Origin: Chinchilla lanigera
Lineage: Eukaryota > Chordata > Mammalia > Rodentia > Chinchillidae
Assembly (NCBI RefSeq): GCF_000276665.1
Contig: NW_004955472.1
Location: forward strand, 2,796,460-2,860,459
Length of the DNA stretch: 64,000 nt
Reading direction: 5' to 3'
Shown here: positions 1 to 10,020 of the stretch, one piece after another
Position numbering within the stretch: position 1 is the first letter of the stretch
How the letters are laid out: each line of letters starts with the position of its first letter
Notes under the pieces: model-generated
Told to the model about the DNA's origin: nothing
Seen by the model: the letters and a program-made list of their open reading frames with translations, nothing else
Database searches by the model: none
Made by a program: the position numbers and the translations under genes

Positions 1-899
1 TGAACAAAGCCCACATTGCACGAGAAATACTACAAAGAATCAACAACTGGGATCTTGTTAAAAAGCTTATGCACAGTAAAGGGAATCGCCAACAGAGTAA
101 AAGACAACACACAAAGCAGGAAAAAATTTTAGTTGGTTGTTCCTCAGACAAAGGACTAATGTCTAGAACATATAAAGAACTGAAAATAATTGGATCCCTT
201 AAATTGAAAGACCTATGACAAAAATGAGCATCTGAGATGAATACACACTTCTTAGAAGAAGTACAAATAGCAAATAAATATATAAAAAACTGTTCAATAT
301 CACTGTTCATTCGAGAGATGCAAATTAAAACAAAACCCAGATTCCATCTCCAGAAAGAATGGCTATTATAAAAAAATCAACCAATCACAAATGGTGGTGG
401 TGCTATGGGCCCATCAACTGATGAATGGATAAAAAAGATGTGTTTTTTTTAATATAATGGAGTACTGCTCTGCCATAAAGAAGGATAAACTTGAGACATT
501 TATTGGTAAATGAGAGACCATACTCTTAAGTGAAATAAATCAGACACAAATGTAAATATTACATTCTCTTACTGGTATGAGAGACTGAAAGTGTAAATAA
601 AAAACTAGTTGTACAAGAGATATAACGAAGTAGGAAAAAACTGTTCAAAACAAAGGGGAATGTGTTGGGGAGGGAGAAAGGAAGGAAGGGAAGAAAAAAA
701 AATGAGAAAACAAGGAAAAACTAGAAACAAAGCTTGAAAATAAGGAGCGGAAGAAGGGTTGAAGGGAGGGAAGGGAATTGCGGAGAAAGGCAAAGTAAGG
801 TATATCATGTACAGGTGCAAATTCCATCTGATGAATGTGATCATTGTAGATACCTAAATTGTACCAATAAACTTAATCAAATTTAAAAAATTAAATAAG
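1..899 (+). mobile_element. L1 LINE, ORF2 3' end and 3' UTR (type 1 tail), left side cut by window edge
   Basis: The sequence opens inside the distal part of L1 ORF2 and runs to a purine-rich 3' UTR, with G/A-rich text at about 655-770. It ends in the block ACCAATAAACTTAAT followed by A/T-rich sequence. The same order recurs at 32.1-33.27 kb and 33.28-33.85 kb, which identifies the family by internal comparison. All frames are broken, so this is a dead copy. The 5' part lies outside the window. Confidence 0.9.
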
Positions 900-1540
900 G
901 CTAGTTCTGCCCTTTGGCAACGGATGGAACAAGAGAACAAGTCAGTGAAGACAAGGTGGTAACTTGAGAGCGGGTGGTGAGAGAGGCAAATTCCAGGTGC
1001 TGGAGAGAAGTGGGAGCAGCTCGTGGAATGATAGAAATGATCACAGTGAAAAAGGCTGACAACTGTTGAGCACATCCTTGGCAGGCAAAGGATGTGTTCT
1101 GTGCCGTGACCGCATCTAACCCATACAGCAGGCTTGCAAGACATACAGTGCTCTCACCGCTACAACACAGGAATCTGTGAATCAGAAGGCTGATGAGGGT
1201 GGAGTGGGGTTTCAAAACCTGGTCAGAGCCATTCTGTGGGATGTACTGCAGATGCCCAGGGTAGAAGGAACACTAAGGGCAAAGACTCAGAGACATAACA
1301 ATGTAATGTTGGCCAACTTTTTATTCTCGTACAACACCAGTAAGCAAGAGGATGAGAAGCTAGTCTAATTTCAAGATTACAAGAGAATATCTCCAAGCAC
1401 AAACTGTCAGTTATAACATCCGTTTTGAGCTCTAAGAGACACAAATCAAAGTTATTATATAAAACTAAAGTAGATTAAACAATTCTAATGAGTATTATTA
1501 ATACTTGTGCTTAATATTCATTTTTGTCCATGTTCATACT
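899..1540. other. No recognised element
   Basis: Single-copy-looking sequence between two L1 3' ends. Short open frames occur on both strands, but none has a recognisable domain, splice signals or codon bias. I see nothing to annotate. Confidence 0.5.
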
Positions 1541-1938
1541 GTGTGGATGCCTGCATATCCATGTTTATTGTGGTATGGTTTACATAGGCCTAGAAATAAA
1601 TATATATATATGTCCAGTTCAGCCATAAACAAGAATGAAATCATCATTTTTAGGAAATGGTTGGAACTGTCGATCATCATATGAAGTGAAATAAGCCAGA
1701 CTAAAAAGGTAAATATTTCAAATTTTCCTTCACTTGTGGAATCTAGGGAGAAAAGGCAGCCTGAAGACAGAAGGGAGATTATTACATAAGATGAACGGAT
1801 CATGGAGAGGGAGCGGGCAAGGGAAGGGAGATGGATAGCATCAAAGTGCATCATGGATGTGTACGAGAACGTCAAAGTGTAATTCAGTACTCAGCGTAAT
1901 TAACGTCCCCTAACAAATAATAAAAAATAAATAAAAAT
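1541..1938 (+). mobile_element. L1 LINE 3' end, older or divergent subfamily
   Basis: It has the usual L1 3'-end order: a 'cat(a)cccatgtttat'-like phrase, then 'cagccataaa', then 'aagtgaaataagccaga', then a short G/A-rich 3' UTR and an A-rich tail near 1915-1938. The 3' UTR differs from the type 1 tail at the window start, so it probably belongs to another subfamily. It is strongly 5' truncated and has no usable ORF. Confidence 0.75.
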
Positions 1939-2490
1939 GAAGGGACTAGCCATTTGGCAAAATAACACTGGCTCTTTAGTGCACACCGTTAACCAAATTA
2001 ATATGGGAGTAGCTTTAAATTTTCAGTATGGAAAAGTAAAATGTTAGATGTACTATAAAGCTATACCCATATGCAACTCTGTAGTGCCACCATGAAAATG
2101 GATAGACAAGTGACTAGCTGGGAAAAGTTATCTCTAGCATCTCTTACTGAGTATAACTAATGGAAGAGCTCAGGTTGATATCTAGTCTAGTGGATATTAG
2201 CAATGTGAATGTCATAACAAGTAACTTTTAGTCTGTAATTGCAGACAAACCTAAGAACACTTAAACTTATTTCAAAAATATGACATATATACAAGTGAAT
2301 CACATATATTTGAAAGATTTATTTACCTTTCTTTCTGGATAAGTACTGTATGACTTTATAGAATTCACACACATGGGTACTACTGTTACTTGAAGCACTG
2401 TACCCACGTCTCTACAAACCATGGCTCTGCTTTCAGAGGAAGAGTAAAAAGTGTAAATTTTTAATTTGCTCTGGACGGAGACCTCACATC
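1939..2490. other. No recognised element
   Basis: AT-rich unique-looking sequence. No repeat family, exon or RNA structure was recognised. Confidence 0.5.
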
Positions 2491-2605
2491 AAAATGATGT
2501 GCAAGGGCCGGTGATACAACTTAGCCTGGCAAGCGCAAGGTCCTGAGTTCGATTTCAGGTAACCAAAAACAAACAAACAAACAAAAAACCCCAAAATGAT
2601 GTGCA
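2491..2605 (+). mobile_element. ID-type tRNA-derived SINE with 13-bp target-site duplication
   Basis: The SINE body spans about 2505-2562 and is followed by a (CAAA)n-like tail. The B-box-like GAGTTCGATTT is visible, but the A-box half is shortened relative to the copy at 23.3 kb. The 13-bp duplication AAAATGATGTGCA flanks the insert perfectly at 2491-2503 and 2593-2605, which shows L1-type target-primed insertion. Confidence 0.9.
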
Positions 2606-5164
2606 TCCTTTTGCAGCTATGCTATCATTTTATTAGAGATTGCTACCTGATGTGACCCAGTTAACTGCATCTTCAAGTGAACCATCAGGGGATCTGTTTC
2701 TCTATTTTTCTGCAGTGAACATCATGCCTTACTCTACCCAGAGAATGACACTGTGTTGATTGGTTTATATATGTTTAAGAGAATAATATGGCATAGTAAC
2801 TCTCTGGCAAAAGGTGACTATTAAATATAGATGTTAAGTAAAGTGGTGAGAACATCAGCCCAGACGTCAGTAGCAGTTACAGCTTCTTCTGACCCCAGCC
2901 CTGGTCAGACAACCTTCTTCTTAGGCACCTCGAAGGCTCTGTGTGCAGACATACTTGGCTCCGGGTATCAGCTCTGTTATTTAGGACGGGGCTCAAAGTG
3001 AGTTACTGAGCCTCTGAGGTGGCCCCAGCCCCAAAGTTCCACCAAGGCCATGAAGAGGAACTCTAGCTCTGCAAGGATCAGGTGATAAAAGCTGCATGCA
3101 GGTTTTCAGTCCACATTAGTGACTTCCAGGTCGTGCCCGGGGCAAGAACAGAGGAGCGTGTGCAGAGCTGTTGAATTCTGATCCTAGTCTGAAGGGAGAA
3201 GAGGATGCTGTGTCTTTTCCCAGGATATAGATTGGCAGAAGATAGATAATTTATATGTATGTGTTTTTGGAATAGCATATGCTTTTGGTTTAAACAAAAT
3301 TGAGCAAAAATCCCATCCTGTAAAACCTTCTGAGTATTAGGGGGAGTTCTTGCTATCCAAACTAGGTCTGTTGAGTTGAAGAAGGCAGGACTAAAAATAC
3401 TCTGGCTGCATCTGGCACGTGGGGGTCCCTTGGGATTTGTTTCATGTGACCATGTTCCAGCTGTAACGACTTCGAGCATGGATTTTTCTCCCCAGGATGT
3501 GAGACCTCAAATAAATTCTTCTTACCATTAGGTTTTGTTTATTTATTTTAAAAAATTTCCCTCTAGGTTTATAAATCCCAATAGGCCACACAAACTACAC
3601 ACACACACGTGTGCACACAATATATATAATGTGGGTCAAAACTGTCATAAAGACATTTTTATAAGAGAATTAGGAAGTAAGTGAAGGTGGGGATTATTAG
3701 TTTTATTTGCTTCCAAATGCCATTTAACAGAAAATTAAGGGATGTGGAAATTTCATTATTAATTAATATTTGTGCTTTAAACTAAGTGCAAAAAAGAATA
3801 AGGGAAATGAAAATATATAATAAGAAGTCTGCTTCTACTCTCAAATGAGAAGAATCATGAAATTTGGACAGTAATGGAGAAGGCACTTCATGCAAAATGA
3901 CACTATTTGGGTTTGTATAGTATTTCCATTTTCCCCAGTTACTGGTTTTATCTAGCACCAACATATGCTGAACTAAGTTAATTTTCAGCAACACCTTCTG
4001 GATTAAGTGTGGTCCCACGGAGTCTGAAGACAAAGCCAGATTAAAAAACTCTCGCTTTGAGTATCTTTATCTGAAATTGGTCTCTCTCAGACATTGCAGA
4101 TGAGTGAGGTCATTTCTGCATGGAGCAAGATGCATATGGAAGTAGTCTATGTCAGGGCCTAGGCTGACATCCTCCTGTCCTTCGTAGGGCTGAGTGTGTG
4201 GGGGAGAAAGGGCATGGATCTTGGAGGTAGTGGGGACTCAGGGGCTGACCAGTCCACAGGCCTGTGTTGGGGATTATGAGGAGTGACTGGGTATGTGGGA
4301 GTGGCCCCTTGGAGGACAGTCTCCTCTTCCTCCTTCTCCCTCTCCTCCATCTCCACCTCCTTTTAAAGTTGTTAGTAATACAGAAAAATAAGTTTCATTT
4401 TGGGAATTTGGTCCTTGCATTTAACATGCCTTGATCATTTACAATCCCATTACCTGACCACCTTCTGAAGTCTACCTTTTAGATTCTTAGCATCTCAGGT
4501 GGCGAGCCCAACGTGCGGAGATGAGGAAGTCACACTTGATTATGGAGAAGAAGCAGCAGCTAATAGCAGCTCTTAAATGGTGGGAATGATATGGTGGAAA
4601 GAAGAGAGACAGGTATCAGTGGTAGAGTTGAATTTTCTTTCCTTTGTGGTTAGTTAGGGAACTTAGAAAGGCTCCATAGTGGATGTCATAAAGGGAGCCC
4701 AACTCACTGTGTAATTGTAAGTGCCGCTTAATGGATAACTTATACACTTTTTGATTTTGCAACAGTGAGCAGAAATACCGAAAACATCTCCGAGGATTTG
4801 GAGGCAGATTTATTTTACGTCAAGAGGCACTGATCAGGATCATTCCCAAAATATCAGGCCCTGATCCTTGGTAGTTTGGGACTTACATGGGATAAGCCAG
4901 TGGGAAGTACAGAAGCAGAATATTTGGCAGTTATTGATTGGTTCTTCTAATGTGCATCGTACTGACCAGCCATTTCTAGGAGATAGAGGTGACAGGAAAT
5001 TTAACAGGAACTGGCTTAGGGGGGCATTTTTTGCTACATTTTGACCCTTTTTGACTGTCAGAGGAAGGCTCAGCAGTTGAATCAACCATCTCAGCTTTTC
5101 CTTTGGGAGGATCCAAAACTAAAGCTATGAGTTGGAACTCACCTTGTTAGTCATTTATTTCTGC
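2606..5164. other. Mostly unique sequence with short simple repeats
   Basis: No family was recognised. Contents are a short CA/TA simple stretch near 3597-3630 and a CT-rich stretch near 4318-4362. The longest open frame (3078-3479, minus) has no recognisable domain and no splice context, so I treat it as chance. Confidence 0.5.
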
Positions 5165-5300
5165 CGTTTCATTTTCAGAAGAGGATGCTGAGACCCATAG
5201 AGATGAAGAGACATGTTTAAGATGCCAGCTTGCTCTTGGGTCCCGTTTAGTCCTCTGGTAGAAGGATTCAGATTCAGCCATGGTTTCCCTGTTTCTCTGT
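5165..5300 (-). mobile_element. MIR SINE fragment (ancient)
   Basis: Reads like the reverse complement of the MIR core: 'agaagaggatgctgagacccatagag' followed by a diverged version of the 'agtgacttgcccaaggtcac' segment. It is short and diverged, so the assignment is tentative. Confidence 0.4.
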
Positions 5301-5396
5301 CTTCAATGCTACTTCAGGATAATTTTGGGTGATGTGGGAAAATGTGTCCAATGCTTGGCCTATTGGGTTTTTTTAACCTGACTCTCCCCCATGATT

Positions 5397-5990
5397 TTGT
5401 CCTTCACTCTGTCTCAGATGCTCGTTTTTAGATTAGTGCTGTGCATGTTTGCAGCACACGGTGGTTACATTCCTTGTAGGGAGTTGTGCATGTGTATAAT
5501 ACATCTTGATTCTTTTTTCATCCCCTGCTCCTTGCTTCCATCCCTCCCTTCCTCCTCCTCCTCTATCTCCTGATCCCACTCCCATGTGAGAAAGATTAAA
5601 TTCTCCACTTCCTATTATCTTTTTTTTTTGGTGATACCTGGGATCGAACTCACGACCTTGCGCTTGCCAGGTAGGTGCTTATGCCACTGAGCTATATCCC
5701 CAGCCCCTCCACTTCCTATTATCTGTCTTTTATTTTGCTCTTTATTTATATTTTGGGCTTCTTATATAGAGAAACCATGTGACACCTAAGCTTGTGTGTC
5801 TGATTTATTTCACTTAACATTATGGTCTCATTATGGCAGAGTAGTACTCCATTGTGCATAAATGCCACATTTTCTTTACTCACTCGTCTGCTGCTGGATG
5901 TATAGGCTGCTTCCAAGATCTAGCTGTGATGATTGTGCTGCTGTGAACATGGGTGTCCATGCATAATCATTTTTATAGCACATGTGAGAT
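5397..5990 (-). mobile_element. L1 LINE 3' end, interrupted by an ID SINE
   Basis: This is the reverse complement of an L1 3' end. Diagnostic phrases on the plus strand are 'gcatgtttgcagcacac', 'tctgatttatttcactt' and 'gcagagtagtactccat', followed by the reversed island-like text near 5880-5950. An ID SINE splits the 3' UTR at 5621-5706. The right edge abuts a MaLR LTR near 5997. Confidence 0.85.
5603..5724 (-). mobile_element. ID-type SINE inserted in L1, 18-bp perfect TSD
   Basis: Minus-strand SINE body at 5621-5706 with its A-tail read as T9 on the plus strand. The B box reads GATCGAACTC in reverse. The 18-bp repeat CTCCACTTCCTATTATCT occurs at 5603-5620 and again at 5707-5724, without mismatch. 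The intact TSD suggests a relatively recent insertion, younger than the host L1. Confidence 0.93.
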
Positions 5991-5996
5991 AGTGTC

Positions 5997-6396
5997 TGTT
6001 ATTGCTTGTATTTAGATGTCCCCCAAAGCCTTATGTGATCATAGGTGGGGACTTTTCAGAGATGGTTGGTTCTAGCATGTGTGATACTAGGATTGATTCA
6101 TGGTGCAATGCTAGGATCACGGCACTGGGATTAAGGGTGTGAGTGCTACCCTCCCTAAGCAGCCCGGATAAAATATAAGGGACAGAAAGAGCTGTGGCTG
6201 TCCCTTGTTTGTTTTGCTGCCTTCTGCCTGCCACAAACTGTTTCTCCTCTGTGATGCGTGTCTGCCACACCGCCCTGCCTTGGAGCCAGCCCATTGTGGA
6301 CTGAAACCTCTACACACTGTAGCTAAATAAACCTCTCCTCCTCTAACTTTGCTTGTTAGGTGTTTTGTCTCAGCAATGAGAGAAGTAATTAAGACA
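5997..6396 (+). mobile_element. MaLR-type LTR (solo)
   Basis: Begins TGTTATTGC and ends AAGACA. It has the order typical of mammalian MaLR LTRs (MST/MLT1-like): 'gatgtcccccaaagcc', a promoter-side GC stretch, 'ctctgccttggagcc'-like text, the poly(A) signal 'AATAAACCTCTCC' near 6326, then 'ttgtctcagcaatgagagaagtaa'. Two similar copies lie at 16.9 and 42.3 kb. No internal retroviral genes flank it, so it is a solo LTR. Confidence 0.8.
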
Positions 6397-6619
6397 GGAT
6401 CATTTCCCATCACCGGGTCCCCTTTTCAGTCTCAGTGGCAACGTTTTAGTCTTTGAACACCATCTTCTGTTTTGCTAGTGTATTCCCTGCAGCCTGCTAA
6501 TTCCACCAGTGTGTCAGCCTGGGCTGGAAATGCACTGGCCTGATCACCCCTCTGCCCCTTCCAGGCCCCCTTTTCCTTACTTGCCACAGATTCCGCTGTC
6601 CATAATTGATGTGGGCTCG

Positions 6620-6830
6620 TTTATCTACATTTTCTTTTTCTATTGTCTTATTGATAACTGATAAATTATACATGCTTGGTGCATTAATATCTATCCTTCT
6701 GTGGACTGTGATCCCTACAAGGAGCAATACCTCTTCTCTTTGCTCCTGGCTGTAGCCCAAGTGCCTAGGATATGCTTGGCATATGGTAGATGCTCAGTAA
6801 GTATTAGTTAGATGAACGAATAAATAAATC
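6620..6830 (+). mobile_element. L2 LINE 3' end (ancient)
   Basis: Contains the characteristic L2 terminal sentence in degraded form: 'gtgcctaggatatgcttggcatatggtagatgctcagtaagtatta' followed by 'gatgaacgaataaataaa'. It is old, non-coding and 5' truncated. Confidence 0.7.
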
Positions 6831-7165
6831 AGGGAAGGTGAGTGCCTTTCAGAGGGATTAAATTTTACTTTTTGCAGTGGAGAAGTTGTACACATGGTTC
6901 TGTTTTGATTAATTTTAATGTTAAGTTGTTTCTATTTTCCTTCATCCCCCACAAGAGAGCACTCTTTTGAGGAGCAAGCATTATATCTCCTTGAGAAACT
7001 GATTATGAAGAAGCCTGCTGTCCTTGCCTTTAGGTTGTGCAGAGGTTTATACAGAGGTAAGAGGGAAAGGAAGGAAAGGGAACTCAGTGGGTGCTAACTA
7101 TGACGCTATCCCGCTGGTAACCATAAGCTTGTGGTTATATCTTCGAAACAGATATATAAATAGAG

Positions 7166-7393
7166 TTGCTGGGTGTGGCGGTGCCTATTTGCAATACCAG
7201 TATTCTGGCAGGCTGAGGCAAGAGGATCTCAAATTCAAGTTCAGCCTGGGCAGTTCACAACTTAGCAAGATCTTGCTGCAAAATTAAATATTTAAAAAAA
7301 GGGTTGGAGATGCATCTCAGTGGGAATGCCCGGGGTCCAATCCCCAGTACCACAAAACAAGCAAGCAAGCAAGCAAGCAAGCAAACAAACACA
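7166..7393 (+). mobile_element. B1+ID dimeric SINE (B1-dID-like)
   Basis: The left half (about 7166-7290) is 7SL/B1-like: 'gctgggtgtggcggtgcc', 'ggcaggctgaggcaagagga', 'agttcagcctgggc'. The right half (about 7302-7352) is ID-like: 'ggttggagatgcatctcagtggg', then 'ggtccaatccccagtacca'. It ends in a (CAAG)n/(CAAA)n tail. The B1-then-ID order in one unit matches the dimeric SINE described from several non-murine rodents. Confidence 0.8.
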
Positions 7394-9124
7394 AGAATAA
7401 CATGTTGCTTTAAGTAATAATTTTGTGGCATTTTCCTGCCCTTTTGGAATCTATCTGTAAGTGGAGATGATTCAGTAGGTAGTTGGAATATGTGTCAGGA
7501 GCTTGGGAAAGAGGTTCGGATGAAGGCAGGCATTTGGGGACCATCAGTGTAGGCCTGTGATGTCGCCATGGATGAAGATGAAACGTTCTAGAGAAAACAT
7601 GGTGAAAAGAGCAGAGACGAGGCATGGCAGCATTACCGAGCACTCTGGTGCCATCAAAACATGGTGACAAAGTGACTCACAGGATGACGAACAGGGCAGG
7701 CATGTTCATACTCAGAATGCCCTGTCTGCAAATCTGGTTATAGCGCCACAACACTTTGAGTGTTAGCCACGCACACAGGTTTGTAATAATCTGTATCATT
7801 GTTAGGAATCAATTCACTAAAACACAAAATGGAAGTTGTGACTTTGGAAGGGTTAAGTAGAGCTGGCGGGAGAGTGGCCGAGTAGAAAAGACCAAGCAGG
7901 GCTGTCACACGGCTCCTTGATCTAGCTCCAGCCCCCGCGTTCTTTTCCCTGCTGTGCTCACGTACGCAGCCTTCTGGCATCCTAACACTTAGGGGCCTTC
8001 CCTTCTTTTCTTTAAAATAAAAAATTGACTATTTCAATGAGTCCAAGAGTGCAGACACAGGTAGCACATAGAATTGGGGTTGATTCCCTACAGTATCACT
8101 TCAAGTTGGATTTTATTGTCACATTTTATATTTGTAGCATGAACAAAAATCACACATTGATTAGTAGTTTAAGCTACTAAAGGCAAATCTCACCAAATCT
8201 TACTGGTAGGCAGAGATTAAGGTCAAAAAAGAGAAGGCTGGGACTAGATGATTTTAAAATTGTTCAGTTCTGTAATTCTCAGAGCATCAGTAAATCACTA
8301 CATGATTATTGCTTTCGATCACTGCAGTTGATTAGGAGGTTCAGGAAAAACATCCCCTCAAAGACTTACATTTAAGCAAGTAAAGTAGTAAAAATTTATC
8401 TTTTATACAAGATGAATCCCAGCAAAATTAGTCTGTGGACATGATGACGGCTTTCATAAGCGTGGTGATTTCCCAGCCCTCTTCTACCATACCCAAGCAG
8501 CCGACTCACGGCTCATTAAGGTATGGGTTTGCTGGAGCATGCAGGGCTAGGCTCAGTGGTGCAGCCTTCGCAGGAACACTCAGCTGGTTTGGTTATTGGA
8601 TCCCAAGAGGCTGATAATTACAAGCCCAGATCCCCCTATTGAAATTCCTCTGCCATCCAGGAGCTTTCAAAGAGTCAGAGACTTCATACGCAGGGAGCAA
8701 AGTGTTCCCGTGGAGCAGTTTCTCTTTGTGATGAATGCTTCAGTGGAGAAGTATAGAAAACACCTGCAAGTACTTGTGGTAGCAAGGACCTAAGATCTAA
8801 TGTATGAAGAACAAACCTGGCCGGCTGCCTTATAGTATAATGCCACACTGAAATAACGATGCCCCAAACAAAGGCTGTTCGGTTGGTTCATGCATTTCTA
8901 TTTAACTTGCTTCTCAAAAATGTTCTTTTTTGAGAACTAGGTGCTGAAGCCATGGGAGTGACAATTTTAAATCTTTTTCTTAAAATCCTGTGTTCTGCTT
9001 ACATGGATTTTTAAGGGTCATTCTCATTAGCACTGGGATTGTGGTAACTCTGTCCATTCAACAGAAGTCACTGTCCATCAAAGGTGAAAGCTAGAAGAGA
9101 ATTCTTTACCTGTAAAGGAAATAA
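7394..9124. other. No recognised element
   Basis: Unique-looking sequence. A 65-codon open frame at 8596-8793 on the plus strand has protein-like composition, but it lacks an ATG start, matches no family I know and has no clear flanking splice sites. No other structure was noted. Confidence 0.45.
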
Positions 9125-9312
9125 TTTTTTTCTTTTTGAGTACTGGAGATTGAACCCAGGGCTGTTACATGAAGCTGCATCCCCAATCCTTTTCATTTTT
9201 GATTTTGAGACAGGGTTGCACTGAGTTGCTAAGTGGCCCAGACTAGATTCAAATTTGTTATCCTCTGGCCTCAGCTTCCCAGAGTGCTATGAGCCCATGT
9301 GCCCCAGCGCTG
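9125..9312 (-). mobile_element. B1+ID dimeric SINE (B1-dID-like), reverse orientation
   Basis: On the plus strand the reversed ID half comes first ('tactggagattgaaccca') and the reversed B1 half follows ('gagacagggttgcactgagttgc', 'ggcctcagcttcccagagtgct'). This is the mirror image of the copy at 7.17 kb. Moderately diverged. Confidence 0.75.
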
Positions 9313-9758
9313 GAAGAGGATTTAGTATCAGCAGTGATCTTGGGAAGCTTTGCGGGAGCCTTGTGAGAACATGCCCAGACTTTGGGGAGCTGCAGCAGGG
9401 AGCGAAGTCTTTAGGGGACCAGGAGGCAGCTCAGGAAGGTGGAGTGGAGCAGGTATAACAGACGTGGCTTGGAGTTGGGCTCTGGAGTGAGAAGTGGATT
9501 AATTTTCTACCTCTGCCCTGTTCCCAGCTCCATGACCCTTGGATCCCTCTTGTTGTATGAATAACTTTCCAAATCTATCGGAAATGAAAGGTATCTTCTT
9601 TTGGACAGAAATTTATCAGTAATTCTTGTGTTATCCTTTAAATATTTTCCTGGTCCTAGCAATTCAGGCTTTTATAGTCAACTAGCAAACATATGTGATT
9701 AATTTTATGACTTTCTGTTTATCTGACAGGATTATGTCCTTCTGGTGTGTAGTAACTG

Positions 9759-9928
9759 AATTTTTTTGTTGTTGTTTTGTTTTTTGGTGACAGGGTTTTG
9801 CTATGTTGTTCAGGGTTACCTTTGAATGCACTATGTAGCCCAGGCTGGCCTCAGACTCTTGGAAATATTCCTGCCTCAGCTTCCAAAGTGCTGGGATTAC
9901 AGACATGTACCACCATACCAGGCAGAGG
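9759..9928 (-). mobile_element. B1 SINE (7SL-derived)
   Basis: Reverse B1 with 'cccaggctggcctcagactc' and 'gctgggattacagacatgta' clearly readable, and T-rich sequence on the left representing the A-tail. Good match over most of the monomer. Confidence 0.9.
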
Positions 9929-9944
9929 TTAACAGAATTTTATT

Positions 9945-10020
9945 TATGTCTTCCAGTGTTTAGTTGAGTGCCTGAGACATGATAGGAGGTCTGTAAATAT
10001 TGGTTGGAAGCCTGACTACA
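9945..10020 (+). mobile_element. L2 LINE terminal fragment
   Basis: Short degraded form of the L2 tail: 'gtgcctgagacatgataggaggtctgtaaatattggttg'. Too short to subclassify. Confidence 0.45.

Noticed and set aside
8596..8793. 65-codon plus-strand frame with protein-like composition
   Set aside because: No ATG, no known family, no splice signals at either side.
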